Shown here one piece after another: positions 1-7,354 of a DNA stretch of 34,147 bases. The position numbers and the translations under genes were made by a program. Source of the stretch: an uncultured bacterium. Lineage in GTDB: Bacteria; Pseudomonadota; Alphaproteobacteria; Sphingomonadales; Sphingomonadaceae. The notes under the pieces are model-generated. The model saw only the letters and a program-made list of their open reading frames with translations, searched no databases and had not been told where the DNA came from. Each line of letters begins with the position of its first letter. Position 1 is the stretch's first letter. The stretch spans positions 1 to 34,147 of the forward strand of contig CAISGR010000294.1 in NCBI GenBank assembly GCA_903884945.1, given 5' to 3'.

Positions 1-2021
1 CGAACGCCTTCATCCGGATCGATCCGGCCGGCCGGATCACGCTGGTCATTCCGCAGGTCGAAATGGGCCAGGGCGTCTATACCTCGATCAGCATGATCCT
101 CGCCGAGGAACTCGATGCGGCCTGGGACCATGTCGCCTTCGAACATGCCCCGCCCAGCGATGCGCTTTACGCGAACCCGGTCTTCGGGCTGCAGGCGACC
201 GGCAATTCCAATTCGATCCGCGCCTTCTGGCTGCCGCTGCGCAAGGCTGGCGCGGGCACGAGGGCGATCCTGGTCCAGGCTGCGGCCGCCGGCTGGAAGG
301 TCGATCCGGCAAGCTGCCGCACCGAGGCAAGCGAAGTGATCCATGACGCCAGCGGCCGGCGGATCGGCTATGGCGCCCTGACCGGCCGTGCCGCCGGGCT
401 CACGGCGCCCGCCGACCCGCCGCTCAAGGACCCGAAGGATTTCCGGCTGATCGGCCGGCCGCTACGGCGGCTCGACACGCCCGAGAAAGTGAACGGCCAG
501 GCGAAATTCGGCATCGACGCGATGCCGCCGGGCGTGAAGTTCGCCACGCTCGCCCATTCCCCCGTGTTCGGCGGCAAGGTCGGCCATGTCGACGACAGTG
601 CCGCGAAGCAGGTGCCCGGATTCCGTCAGGTGGTGGTGCTCGACGATCTTGTCGCGGTGGTCGGCGATCATATGTGGGCGGCGCTGCAAGGGCTGGCCGC
701 GCTCGACATCACCTGGGTCGAGGGCGCCAATGCCGGCGTGGACACGGCACAGGTGCGCGCCCGGCTGGTGGCGGCGAGCGCCCGCGCCGGCGTGGTCGCG
801 AAGACGCGCGGCGATATCGGCAAGGCGCTCGAGCATGACGCGATCGAGGCCGTCTACGATGTCCCCTTCCTCGCCCATGCGACGATGGAACCGATGAACT
901 GCACGGTGCATGTCACCGGCGGAAGCTGCGAGATCTGGACCGGAATCCAGGTGATGAGCCGCGCCCAGGCGGTGGCGGCCAAGGTCACCGGCCTGCCGCT
1001 CGACAAGGTGATCGTGCACAATCACCTGCTCGGCGGCGGCTTCGGCCGGCGGCTCGAGGTCGATCAGGTGGAAAAGGCGGTGCGCATCGCCCAGAAGGTC
1101 GACGGTCCGGTCAAGGTCGTCTGGTCGCGCGAGGAGGATATCCAGCACGACGTCTACCGCCCTTCCTGGCACGACCGGCTGAGCGCGAAGCTCGAAGACG
1201 GCAGGATCACCGGCTGGCATCATGTGATCACCGGCTCGTCGGTGCTGGCGCGCTGGCTGCCGCCGGCGTTCGTCAACGGCCAGGATTTCGATGCGGTCGA
1301 CTGCGCGGCGGACATGCCCTACGACATTCCGAACTTCCAGGTGAACTTCGTCCGCGAGGAGCCGCCGGGCGTCCCGACCGGCTTCTGGCGCGGCGTGGGG
1401 CCGGCGCACAATGTGTTCGTGATCGAAAGCTTCATCGACGAGCTGGCGCACAAGGCGGGCGTCGATCCGGTGCAGTTCCGCCTGAACAACCTCGGCAAGG
1501 CGCCGCGCCTGCAGGCCGCGCTGCGCGTGGTCGCGGCCAAATCGGGCTGGGGCAGTCCCCTGCCCCCGGGCGTCGGGCGCGGCGTCGCGGTCCAGCCCGC
1601 CTTTGCGAGCTGGATCGCCACCGTCGCTGAAGTGGGCGTGGACGGGGACGGCAATGTAACGCTGCGCCGGATGGTCTGCGTCGTCGACACCGGCATCGCG
1701 GTCAATCCGGACACGATCGTCGCGCAACTCCAGGGCGGCCTGGTCTTCGGGCTGACGGCCGCGCTCCACGGCGAGATCACGATCGAGAAGGGCCGTGTCC
1801 AGCAAAGCAATTTCCATGACTATCGCATGCTCCGGATGAACGAGACGCCTCCGATCGAGGTGCACATCATGCGGAGCGGCGAGGCGCCGGGCGGGATCGG
1901 CGAGGCCGGGACGACCGCCGCCTTCGCGCCGCTCGCCAACGCGATCTTCGCCGCCACCGGCAAGCGCCTGCGCCGGCTGCCGATCGATCGCGATGTGCTC
2001 GCGGGGAGGAAAGAGGCATGA
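1..2021 (+). CDS. Molybdopterin-binding subunit of a xanthine dehydrogenase-family oxidoreductase (isoquinoline 1-oxidoreductase beta-like), 5' truncated by window
   Basis: The frame is open from the first bases of the window, so the real start lies upstream; the in-frame ATG at 63 is internal. The product is the large molybdenum-cofactor subunit of a periplasmic or membrane-associated hydroxylase or aldehyde dehydrogenase. Visible signatures are QVEMGQG just after the window edge, the glycine-rich cofactor loop GGGFGRR (about 1030-1050) and the C-terminal GEAGTT, whose Glu codon at 1902-1904 matches the catalytic Glu of the family. The stop overlaps the start of the cytochrome gene (ATGA at 2018-2021), so the two are translationally coupled. 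In known three-component enzymes a small [2Fe-2S] subunit completes the complex; its gene would be expected just upstream. The substrate cannot be read from the sequence. Confidence 0.9.
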   Translation, partial: NAFIRIDPAGRITLVIPQVEMGQGVYTSISMILAEELDAAWDHVAFEHAPPSDALYANPVFGLQATGNSNSIRAFWLPLRKAGAGTRAILVQAAAAGWKVDPASCRTEASEVIHDASGRRIGYGALTGRAAGLTAPADPPLKDPKDFRLIGRPLRRLDTPEKVNGQAKFGIDAMPPGVKFATLAHSPVFGGKVGHVDDSAAKQVPGFRQVVVLDDLVAVVGDHMWAALQGLAALDITWVEGANAGVDTAQVRARLVAASARAGVVAKTRGDIGKALEHDAIEAVYDVPFLAHATMEPMNCTVHVTGGSCEIWTGIQVMSRAQAVAAKVTGLPLDKVIVHNHLLGGGFGRRLEVDQVEKAVRIAQKVDGPVKVVWSREEDIQHDVYRPSWHDRLSAKLEDGRITGWHHVITGSSVLARWLPPAFVNGQDFDAVDCAADMPYDIPNFQVNFVREEPPGVPTGFWRGVGPAHNVFVIESFIDELAHKAGVDPVQFRLNNLGKAPRLQAALRVVAAKSGWGSPLPPGVGRGVAVQPAFASWIATVAEVGVDGDGNVTLRRMVCVVDTGIAVNPDTIVAQLQGGLVFGLTAALHGEITIEKGRVQQSNFHDYRMLRMNETPPIEVHIMRSGEAPGGIGEAGTTAAFAPLANAIFAATGKRLRRLPIDRDVLAGRKEA

Positions 2022-3355
2022 GCACGCGCCGCATCGTCCTGATCGTCGTCGCCGCGCTGGTCGTGGCGGGCGGCGGTGTCTTCGCCTGGATCGCGCTCGG
2101 CCCCGGCGCGATGGACTTCGCCGGCGGGCATCGAATCGCGCTGCAGGCGTATCAGGGCGCATCGCCAACCGGGGTGCCGGCCGACTTCGCCTCGGCCGAT
2201 CCCGTCGCGCGCGGCAAGTATCTCACCCAGGCGGCCGATTGCCAGGCCTGCCACACGGCCAGGGGGGGCACGCCCTTTGCCGGCGGTCTGGCGTTCAACC
2301 TGCCCTTCGGCACGATCTGGTCGCCCAACATCACCCCCGACCGGGAAACCGGGATCGGCGGCTGGAGCGACACGCAATTCCTGGCCGCGCTGCGCGAGGG
2401 CAAGGGGCCGAAGGGGCATCTCTATCCGGCGATGCCCTATGCCTCCTACACCTGGATGACTGATGCGGACGGCCTGGCGATCCGGGCCTATCTCGCCACC
2501 CTGGCGCCGGTGCGCAAGCAACCCATCCCGAACAGCTTCGCCTGGCCGTTCAACCAGCGCGGGCTGATGGCGATCTGGGGCAAGCTGTTCAATCCGGGCC
2601 GCCGCTTCGAACCGAATACGGATCGCAGCCCGGCCTGGAATCGCGGCGCCTATCTGGCCGAGGCACTGGCGCATTGCGGCGAATGCCATACCCCGCGCAA
2701 CCTGATGCAGGCGGTCGACAACCGACGCAAATATGCGGGCGCCGTCGCGGCAGGCTGGCGCGCGTTCAACATCACCGCCGACAAGGACACCGGCGTCGGC
2801 GAGTGGAGCGACGCGGAGCTGGCGCAATATCTGTCGCAGGGCCATGCCGCCGGTCGCGGCGCCGCCGCGGGGCCGATGGGCGAGGCAGTCAATCTCAGCC
2901 TGCGCTACCTCACCCCGTCGGACATCGCCGCGCTGGTCACCTATGTCCGCTCGGTCCCGGCGATCTCGACGCCCGACCAGCCCAGGCCCAAGGCCGGGCT
3001 GGCCCCCGCCGGCCACCGTCTCGCCAGCGCTGACGCAGCGGCACCCCTCGGCAAGAAGATCTTCGAGGGGGCCTGTATCGGCTGCCATGCGTGGACCGGC
3101 CAGGGCGCGCTCAGCGGGCTGGCCACGCTCAACGGAACGCGCGCGGTCAACGATCCGACGGCGACCAACGTGGCGCAGGTCGTCATCTCGGGCGCGCCGC
3201 GCAGCGCGGCCGACGGGCAGAGCATGCCGGCGTTCGGCCATGCCTATAGCGATGCGGAGATCGCGGCGGTGGCCAATTACGTGACCGCGCGCTTCGGGGC
3301 GAAGCCATCGAACGTGACGCCGAAGCAGGTCGCGGCGCTGCGCAAGGCAAGTTAG
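2018..3355 (+). CDS. Membrane-anchored triheme cytochrome c, electron acceptor of the upstream molybdo-enzyme
   Basis: This 445-residue protein starts with one hydrophobic helix (about residues 5-27), a signal anchor that places the rest in the periplasm. Three heme-binding motifs are present: CQACH (75-79), CGECH (220-224) and CIGCH (353-357). The spacing is that of the cytochrome subunit of membrane alcohol, aldehyde or gluconate dehydrogenases. It probably passes electrons from the upstream molybdopterin subunit to the quinone pool or a terminal oxidase. The start codon overlaps the upstream stop by four bases and follows a purine-rich GAGGAAAGAGG. The family assignment is firm; the pairing with the molybdo-enzyme rests on gene order and coupling. 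Confidence 0.92.
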   Translation: MSTRRIVLIVVAALVVAGGGVFAWIALGPGAMDFAGGHRIALQAYQGASPTGVPADFASADPVARGKYLTQAADCQACHTARGGTPFAGGLAFNLPFGTIWSPNITPDRETGIGGWSDTQFLAALREGKGPKGHLYPAMPYASYTWMTDADGLAIRAYLATLAPVRKQPIPNSFAWPFNQRGLMAIWGKLFNPGRRFEPNTDRSPAWNRGAYLAEALAHCGECHTPRNLMQAVDNRRKYAGAVAAGWRAFNITADKDTGVGEWSDAELAQYLSQGHAAGRGAAAGPMGEAVNLSLRYLTPSDIAALVTYVRSVPAISTPDQPRPKAGLAPAGHRLASADAAAPLGKKIFEGACIGCHAWTGQGALSGLATLNGTRAVNDPTATNVAQVVISGAPRSAADGQSMPAFGHAYSDAEIAAVANYVTARFGAKPSNVTPKQVAALRKAS

Positions 3356-3417
3356 GCCGGCGCGCGGGACGGTTTCCCGGTTTCGGCCGTGCGACCGGAA
3401 AGAAAATCGCCGGGCCA

Positions 3418-3444
3418 TGTCACATTCGCGCGGGCTGTTCCGTC
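3418..3444 (+). promoter_or_regulatory. ECF41-type autoregulated promoter (TGTCACA, 16-nt spacer, CGTC)
   Basis: TGTCACA lies at 3418-3424 and CGTC at 3441-3444, with a 16-nt spacer. This matches the -35 and -10 elements described for ECF41 sigma factors, which transcribe their own operons. It sits 40 bases upstream of the first gene of an operon that encodes an ECF41 sigma factor, so autoregulation is the natural reading. Confidence 0.82.
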
Positions 3445-3484
3445 CTGTCTGCATGCGTGCATGGTGCACGCCCGGAGACCGACC

Positions 3485-3949
3485 ATGACCCCACGTTTGC
3501 GCACCCCCCACCTGCTCGCCCCGGAAAGCGTCAAGGCAATGATGGCGCTCGAGGCGAGCTTCGAAACGGGCAGTCTCGAGCCGACCCTGAAGGAGCTGGT
3601 GCGGCTGCGGGCGTCGCAGATCAATGGCTGCGCCTTCTGCATCCACATGCATTCGACTGACCTGCGCAAGGCCGGCGAGAGCGAAATGCGGCTGTACATG
3701 CTGCCCGCCTGGCGCGAATCGTCCCTGTACAGCGAGCGCGAACGCGCCGCGCTCGGCTGGACCGAGGCACTGACCCGGCTTGCCGAAACCGGTGTGCCCG
3801 ATGCCGATTACGATCCGGTCCAGGCGCATTTCAGCGAGGCCGAGCAGGTTCAGCTGACTCTGCTGATCGGGGCGATCAATGTGTGGAATCGGCTGCAGGT
3901 CGGCTTCCGCTCACCCCATCCGGTGGAGCGCGCCAGTGTCGCCGCCTGA
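3485..3949 (+). CDS. Carboxymuconolactone decarboxylase-family (AhpD-like) protein, ECF41 partner
   Basis: The protein has 154 residues from the ATG at 3485, which has GGAG at 3474-3477. The frame stays open upstream to 3389, but that extension runs through the ECF41 promoter and is rejected as coding. The central NGCAFCIHMH segment carries the CxxC-xxx-H redox motif typical of AhpD-like alkylhydroperoxidases and of the carboxymuconolactone-decarboxylase fold. It is a probable cytoplasmic thiol-dependent peroxidase or reductase. The family is the C member of the COE group (carboxymuconolactone decarboxylase, oxidoreductase, epimerase) that accompanies ECF41 sigma factors. The next gene begins inside its last codons, so the two are co-translated. 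The physiological substrate is unknown. Confidence 0.9.
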   Translation: MTPRLRTPHLLAPESVKAMMALEASFETGSLEPTLKELVRLRASQINGCAFCIHMHSTDLRKAGESEMRLYMLPAWRESSLYSERERAALGWTEALTRLAETGVPDADYDPVQAHFSEAEQVQLTLLIGAINVWNRLQVGFRSPHPVERASVAA

Positions 3950-4832
3950 CGCGGCAACCGGCCTGTTCGAGGCGCAGCGCCCGCGGCTGCTGCGCCTCGC
4001 CTATCGCATGCTCGGCTCGGTCGCCGAGGCCGAGGATGTCGTGCAGGACGCCTGGTTGCGCTGGTCGCGGATGGAGGAATCGGTCGATGTACCGGCCGCC
4101 TATCTGACGCGCATCGTGACGCGGCTGTGCCTCGATCAGATGCGGTCGGCACGGGCGCGGCGCGAAACCTATGTCGGCGCCTGGCTGCCCGAGCCGCTGA
4201 TGGGAACGAGCGACGAGGAACAGGCGGACGACCTGACCCTGACGCTGATGCTCGCGCTCGAGCGGTTGTCGCCGCTGGAACGTGCCGCCTTCCTGCTGCA
4301 CGATGTCTTCGGCCTGGGCTTTGACGAGGTCGCCGGCACGCTCGACCGCGATGCCGCGGCGGTGCGCCAGATGGCGGTGCGCGCGCGCAAGCATGTCCAG
4401 GACGCGCGGCCGCGCTATCCCGTCGCGCAGGCGGAGGCAGACCGGATCGCGCACGCCTTCTTCGCCGCCTCGCGGGACGGCGATGTCGCCGCACTGCAGG
4501 CGATGCTGGCCGAGGATGTCGTGCTCTATTCCGACGGCGGCGGGCGCGTGATCGCGTTCCGCAATCCGATCCACGGCATGGACCGTGCGCTGCGCCTGTT
4601 CGCGGGGCTGGCGCGCAAGCATGTCTACCGGCCGGTGCTGCTCAGGCCGATCTCGATCGACGGATTGCCCGGCTATATCAGCATGGATCGCGGGCAGATC
4701 CTGCAGACCACGGCGCTGGAAATTCGGGACGGGCGGATCGCCGCGATCTACATGGTGCGCAATCCCGACAAGCTGCGCCATGTCGCAACCGCGCTCGATC
4801 GTCCGCCGGCCGCCGCAGCGGGAGGGCATTGA
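3936..4832 (+). CDS. ECF41-family RNA polymerase sigma factor with C-terminal SnoaL-like domain (SigJ type)
   Basis: I start the gene at GTG 3936, preceded by GGTGGAG, giving 298 residues and a 14-base overlap with the upstream gene. Sigma region 2 includes AYRMLGSVAEAEDVVQDAW and region 4 the LSPLERAAFLLHDVFG segment. Two ECF41 signatures are intact: WLPEPL in the linker (residues 83-88) and DGGG in the C-terminal extension (200-203). In this family the SnoaL-like extension replaces a separate anti-sigma factor and tunes activity, and none is encoded here. The upstream TGTCACA/CGTC promoter implies self-activation. The signal is unknown; the redox-type partner gene suggests an oxidative or electrophile cue, which is inference. 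Confidence 0.93.
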   Translation: MSPPDAATGLFEAQRPRLLRLAYRMLGSVAEAEDVVQDAWLRWSRMEESVDVPAAYLTRIVTRLCLDQMRSARARRETYVGAWLPEPLMGTSDEEQADDLTLTLMLALERLSPLERAAFLLHDVFGLGFDEVAGTLDRDAAAVRQMAVRARKHVQDARPRYPVAQAEADRIAHAFFAASRDGDVAALQAMLAEDVVLYSDGGGRVIAFRNPIHGMDRALRLFAGLARKHVYRPVLLRPISIDGLPGYISMDRGQILQTTALEIRDGRIAAIYMVRNPDKLRHVATALDRPPAAAAGGH

Positions 4833-4833
4833 G

Positions 4834-5244
4834 ATGCGGAACCCTGTCCTCCTCCTCGCCGCGATCCTCGGGCTCGGGCTCGCCGCCAACGGCCTGTACA
4901 TGCTGGCGGCCCCCGCTGACTGGTATCTCGCGGTCCCCGGCGTCACCACCACGGGCTCGTTCAACCAGCATTTCGTGCGCGACATCGGCCTGATCTTCGT
5001 GCTGATCGGGGCCGCCTATCTCGCCGGGGCGGCACGGCCCGGCGATCGCATCGCCCTCTGGGCGGCCGCGACCCTCTGGCTGGCAGGGCATGCGCTGTTC
5101 CACCTGTGGGAGGTGGCGGTCGGCATCTGCGGGACGTCGGCGATCGCGCGCGACTTTCCTGCCGTGACGCTCCCGGCGATCCTTGGCGCCGCGCTCACCG
5201 GCTGGGCGGTCGCAGCGCGACGGCGGGAAAAGCCCACGGGCTGA
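4834..5244 (+). CDS. Small four-helix membrane protein, third gene of the ECF41 operon
   Basis: The ATG at 4834 follows GGAGGG (4821-4826) and lies one base after the sigma-factor stop, so it is coupled to the sigma gene. The 136-residue product is strongly hydrophobic with about four membrane segments: near residues 4-26, 48-68, 74-95 and 108-127. Conserved-looking polar positions include NQHFVRDIG in the loop before helix 2 and HALFHLWE in helix 3. I do not recognise a characterised family. Its place in the operon makes it a likely ECF41 target acting in the inner membrane, perhaps in sensing or feedback; that role is inference. Confidence 0.8.
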   Translation: MRNPVLLLAAILGLGLAANGLYMLAAPADWYLAVPGVTTTGSFNQHFVRDIGLIFVLIGAAYLAGAARPGDRIALWAAATLWLAGHALFHLWEVAVGICGTSAIARDFPAVTLPAILGAALTGWAVAARRREKPTG

Positions 5245-5309
5245 CGCATCGCCTGGCCGGTGCGCGGCCGGGCATGGCGGAGGCTCGTTCGGCGGCCGTC
5301 GTGCGCCGG

Positions 5310-6353
5310 TCAGGCCTCCGCCATCACCCCGTTGAAGACCGGATCCTCGAGGGCGCGGCCCGCCCCCATCGCGACGCAGGTGAGCGCATTCTCGGCCACG
5401 ATCACCGGCAGCCCGGTCGCCTGGGCCAGCGCCGTATCGAGCCCGGCGAGCAGGCTGCCGCCGCCGGTCATCACGATGCCCTGGTCGTAGATGTCCGCGG
5501 CGAGCTCGGGTTCGGTCTTTTCCAGCGCGGACAGCACCGTCTCGACGATCTGGCCGACCAGGTCGGTCAGGAAACCGGCAATGTCGGCCTGGCTGACTTC
5601 GATCTCGGACGGCACGCCGTTGACGAGGTCGCGGCCCTTGACCCGCATCACCGCGCCCTTCTCGTCCTCGGGCATCAGCGCGGTGCCGATCTCGACCTTG
5701 ATGCGCTCGGCGGTCGCCTCGCCGATCATCAGGTTATGCCTGCGGCGGATGCCCGATGCGATCGCCTCGTCCATGCGATCCCCACCGACGCGCACCGAGG
5801 TGCTGTAGGCCAGGCCGCGCAGCGACAGGATCGCGACTTCGGTCGTGCCGCCGCCGATATCCACGACCATCGCGCCGATCGGCTCGGTGACGGGAAGACC
5901 GGCCCCGATCGCCGCGGCCATGGATTCCTCGATCAGGAAAACCTTGCGCGCGCCGGCATTGGTGGCCGCCTGCTGGATCGCGCGCCGCTCGACCGTGGTC
6001 GCGCCCGACGGAATGCAGATCGCGATATCGGGCCGGCGCGGCAGCCGGCTCGGCCCGCCATGGGCCTTGTCGATGAAATGCTTGATCATCTGCTCGGCGA
6101 CATCGATGTCGGCGATCACGCCGTCGCGCATCGGGCGGATCGCGCGGATCGTCTCGGGCGTCTTGCCCAGCATCAGCTTCGCCTCGGCGCCGATCGCCCG
6201 CACCTTCGTCACCCCGTCCAGCGTCTCGAGCGCGACGACGGAGGGTTCGTTGAGGACGATGCCCCGGTCGCGCAGGTACACGACGGTGTTCACCGTGCCG
6301 AGGTCGATCGCCATGTCATTCGCGGCACGGGAGAAGAATCGGGGAAATCGCAT
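5310..6353 (-). CDS. mreB: Rod shape-determining protein MreB (actin-like), encoded alone
   Basis: I choose the ATG at 6353 (MRFPRFFS...), giving 347 residues, the usual MreB length. The much longer open frame upstream on this strand is a GC artefact. An in-frame ATG at 6374 would add seven residues. Actin-fold motifs are present: phosphate-1 loop MAIDLGTVNTVVY, phosphate-2 VVDIGGGTTEVAIL, and adenosine loop VMTGGGSLL near the C-terminus. The N-terminal FPRFFSRAAND stretch resembles the membrane-binding amphipathic helix of Gram-negative MreB. No mreC, mreD, pbp2 or rodA follows. Downstream lies a convergent ECF41 operon and upstream a divergent ECF gene, so this is an isolated copy and may be a paralogue of the mreBCD-cluster gene. 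Confidence 0.93.
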   Translation of the reverse strand: MRFPRFFSRAANDMAIDLGTVNTVVYLRDRGIVLNEPSVVALETLDGVTKVRAIGAEAKLMLGKTPETIRAIRPMRDGVIADIDVAEQMIKHFIDKAHGGPSRLPRRPDIAICIPSGATTVERRAIQQAATNAGARKVFLIEESMAAAIGAGLPVTEPIGAMVVDIGGGTTEVAILSLRGLAYSTSVRVGGDRMDEAIASGIRRRHNLMIGEATAERIKVEIGTALMPEDEKGAVMRVKGRDLVNGVPSEIEVSQADIAGFLTDLVGQIVETVLSALEKTEPELAADIYDQGIVMTGGGSLLAGLDTALAQATGLPVIVAENALTCVAMGAGRALEDPVFNGVMAEA

Positions 6354-6692
6354 GAATCTCAATCTTGTTGGCATGGCAGTGAGTCGGGCGCGCAGGCGAG
6401 CGAACGGCCTGCAGCGCGCGACCGGGAACAGCGGCGGGTGGGCGCTCGCCAGGGGCAGGTCAAGCACGCCTGCGCCCGAGCGGGGCGCACAGGCGATGGA
6501 TTGGCCGCGACAGGCCGGTACGATCGTCTTGCGCGATCGCGCGAAACGGGTCCCGCGACGATGGTGTCGGGCTCCCGAATGATGCACAAGACGCCCAGCA
6601 TGGGCATGCGGCGACGGGACTGGTCTATGACGATGCATGGTCGCCGCGGCGAGACACCCGGGCGCGGCGCACAACGCGGCCGGCCGTGACGC
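6354..6692. other. Divergent intergenic region between mreB and an ECF sigma gene
   Basis: These 339 bases must carry the promoters for mreB (leftward) and the sigma gene (rightward). I saw no convincing sigma-70 or GGAAC/CGTT-type ECF motif and no strong hairpin. Open frames here are antisense or frame-shadow artefacts with no recognisable product. Confidence 0.5.
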
Positions 6693-7238
6693 ATGGCGGA
6701 TGTCGGGGACGATCCGGATGCCGATCTGCTGGCCGCCGCCGTTGCGGGGCAGCGCGACGCGTTCGCCGCCCTGCTCGATCGCCATTATAACCGGATCCAC
6801 GGGCTCGCCTGGCAACTGACCGGGTCGCGCGCCGACGCTGACGACATCGCGCAGGACGTGTGCTGCACGCTGGTGGAGAAGATCGGGAGCTTCCGCGGCG
6901 AGGCGAAATTCACCACCTGGCTGTGCGGCATCGTGTTCAACGCCTGTCGCGACCTGCGCCGCCGCCGCCGGTCGTTCGGCGGTTTCACCGAGCGGCTGGC
7001 CGTCATCGCCGGGCTGGCGCGCGGGCCGGACGGGCGCGACCTGCATGACGCGATGTGGCTCAGGAGCGCGATCGCCCGGCTCAGGCCGGCCTATCGCGAC
7101 GCGGCGGTGCTGGTCGCCGGCCAGCAGCTCACCCATGCCGAGGCGGCGGAGATCCTGGGCGTCGCCGAAGCGACGATTTCGTGGCGGATGCACGAGGTCC
7201 GCCGGATGCTTTCCACCGGGGACGGCGCGAACGGCTGA
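6693..7238 (+). CDS. ECF-subfamily RNA polymerase sigma factor
   Basis: This 181-residue protein has the two-domain ECF layout. Region 2 spans about residues 25-80 (FAALLDRHYNRIHGLAWQ, then DADDIAQDV and the WLCGIVFNACRDLRRRR promoter-melting segment). Region 4 spans about 115-170 (YRDAAVLVAGQQLTHAEAAEILGVAEATISWRMHEVRRML, a helix-turn-helix). There is no C-terminal extension, unlike the ECF41 factor 2 kb away. No strong ribosome-binding site precedes the ATG. The next two genes on the strand encode a von Willebrand A lipoprotein and a one-helix TPR protein. The latter has an anti-sigma-like topology (cytosolic N-terminus, one helix, periplasmic tail) but no recognisable zinc or anti-sigma motif, so that role is speculative. 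Confidence 0.93.
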   Translation: MADVGDDPDADLLAAAVAGQRDAFAALLDRHYNRIHGLAWQLTGSRADADDIAQDVCCTLVEKIGSFRGEAKFTTWLCGIVFNACRDLRRRRRSFGGFTERLAVIAGLARGPDGRDLHDAMWLRSAIARLRPAYRDAAVLVAGQQLTHAEAAEILGVAEATISWRMHEVRRMLSTGDGANG

Positions 7239-7354
7239 GCGCCGCCGCGCGGCCCCGTGCGGAAATATTTTCGAACGGCCCCAAGGAAACCCCGGGGCGG
7301 CACGTCCCAGTGTCATGCGGACGATTGTGCGCCGCTGTCACCAGGGAGAATTCC

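Noticed and set aside
3389..3484. Upstream extension of the carboxymuconolactone-decarboxylase-like gene
   Set aside because: It would run through the ECF41 promoter and lacks a ribosome-binding site; ATG 3485 has GGAG at the right distance.
462..3829. Two overlapping minus-strand frames opposite the molybdo-enzyme and cytochrome
   Set aside because: Both are antisense to well-supported genes and show Arg/Ala-rich sequence with no motif.
6354..7316. N-terminal extension of MreB on the minus strand
   Set aside because: The frame is open by chance across the divergent sigma gene; MreB homologues begin near residue 1 at 6353.
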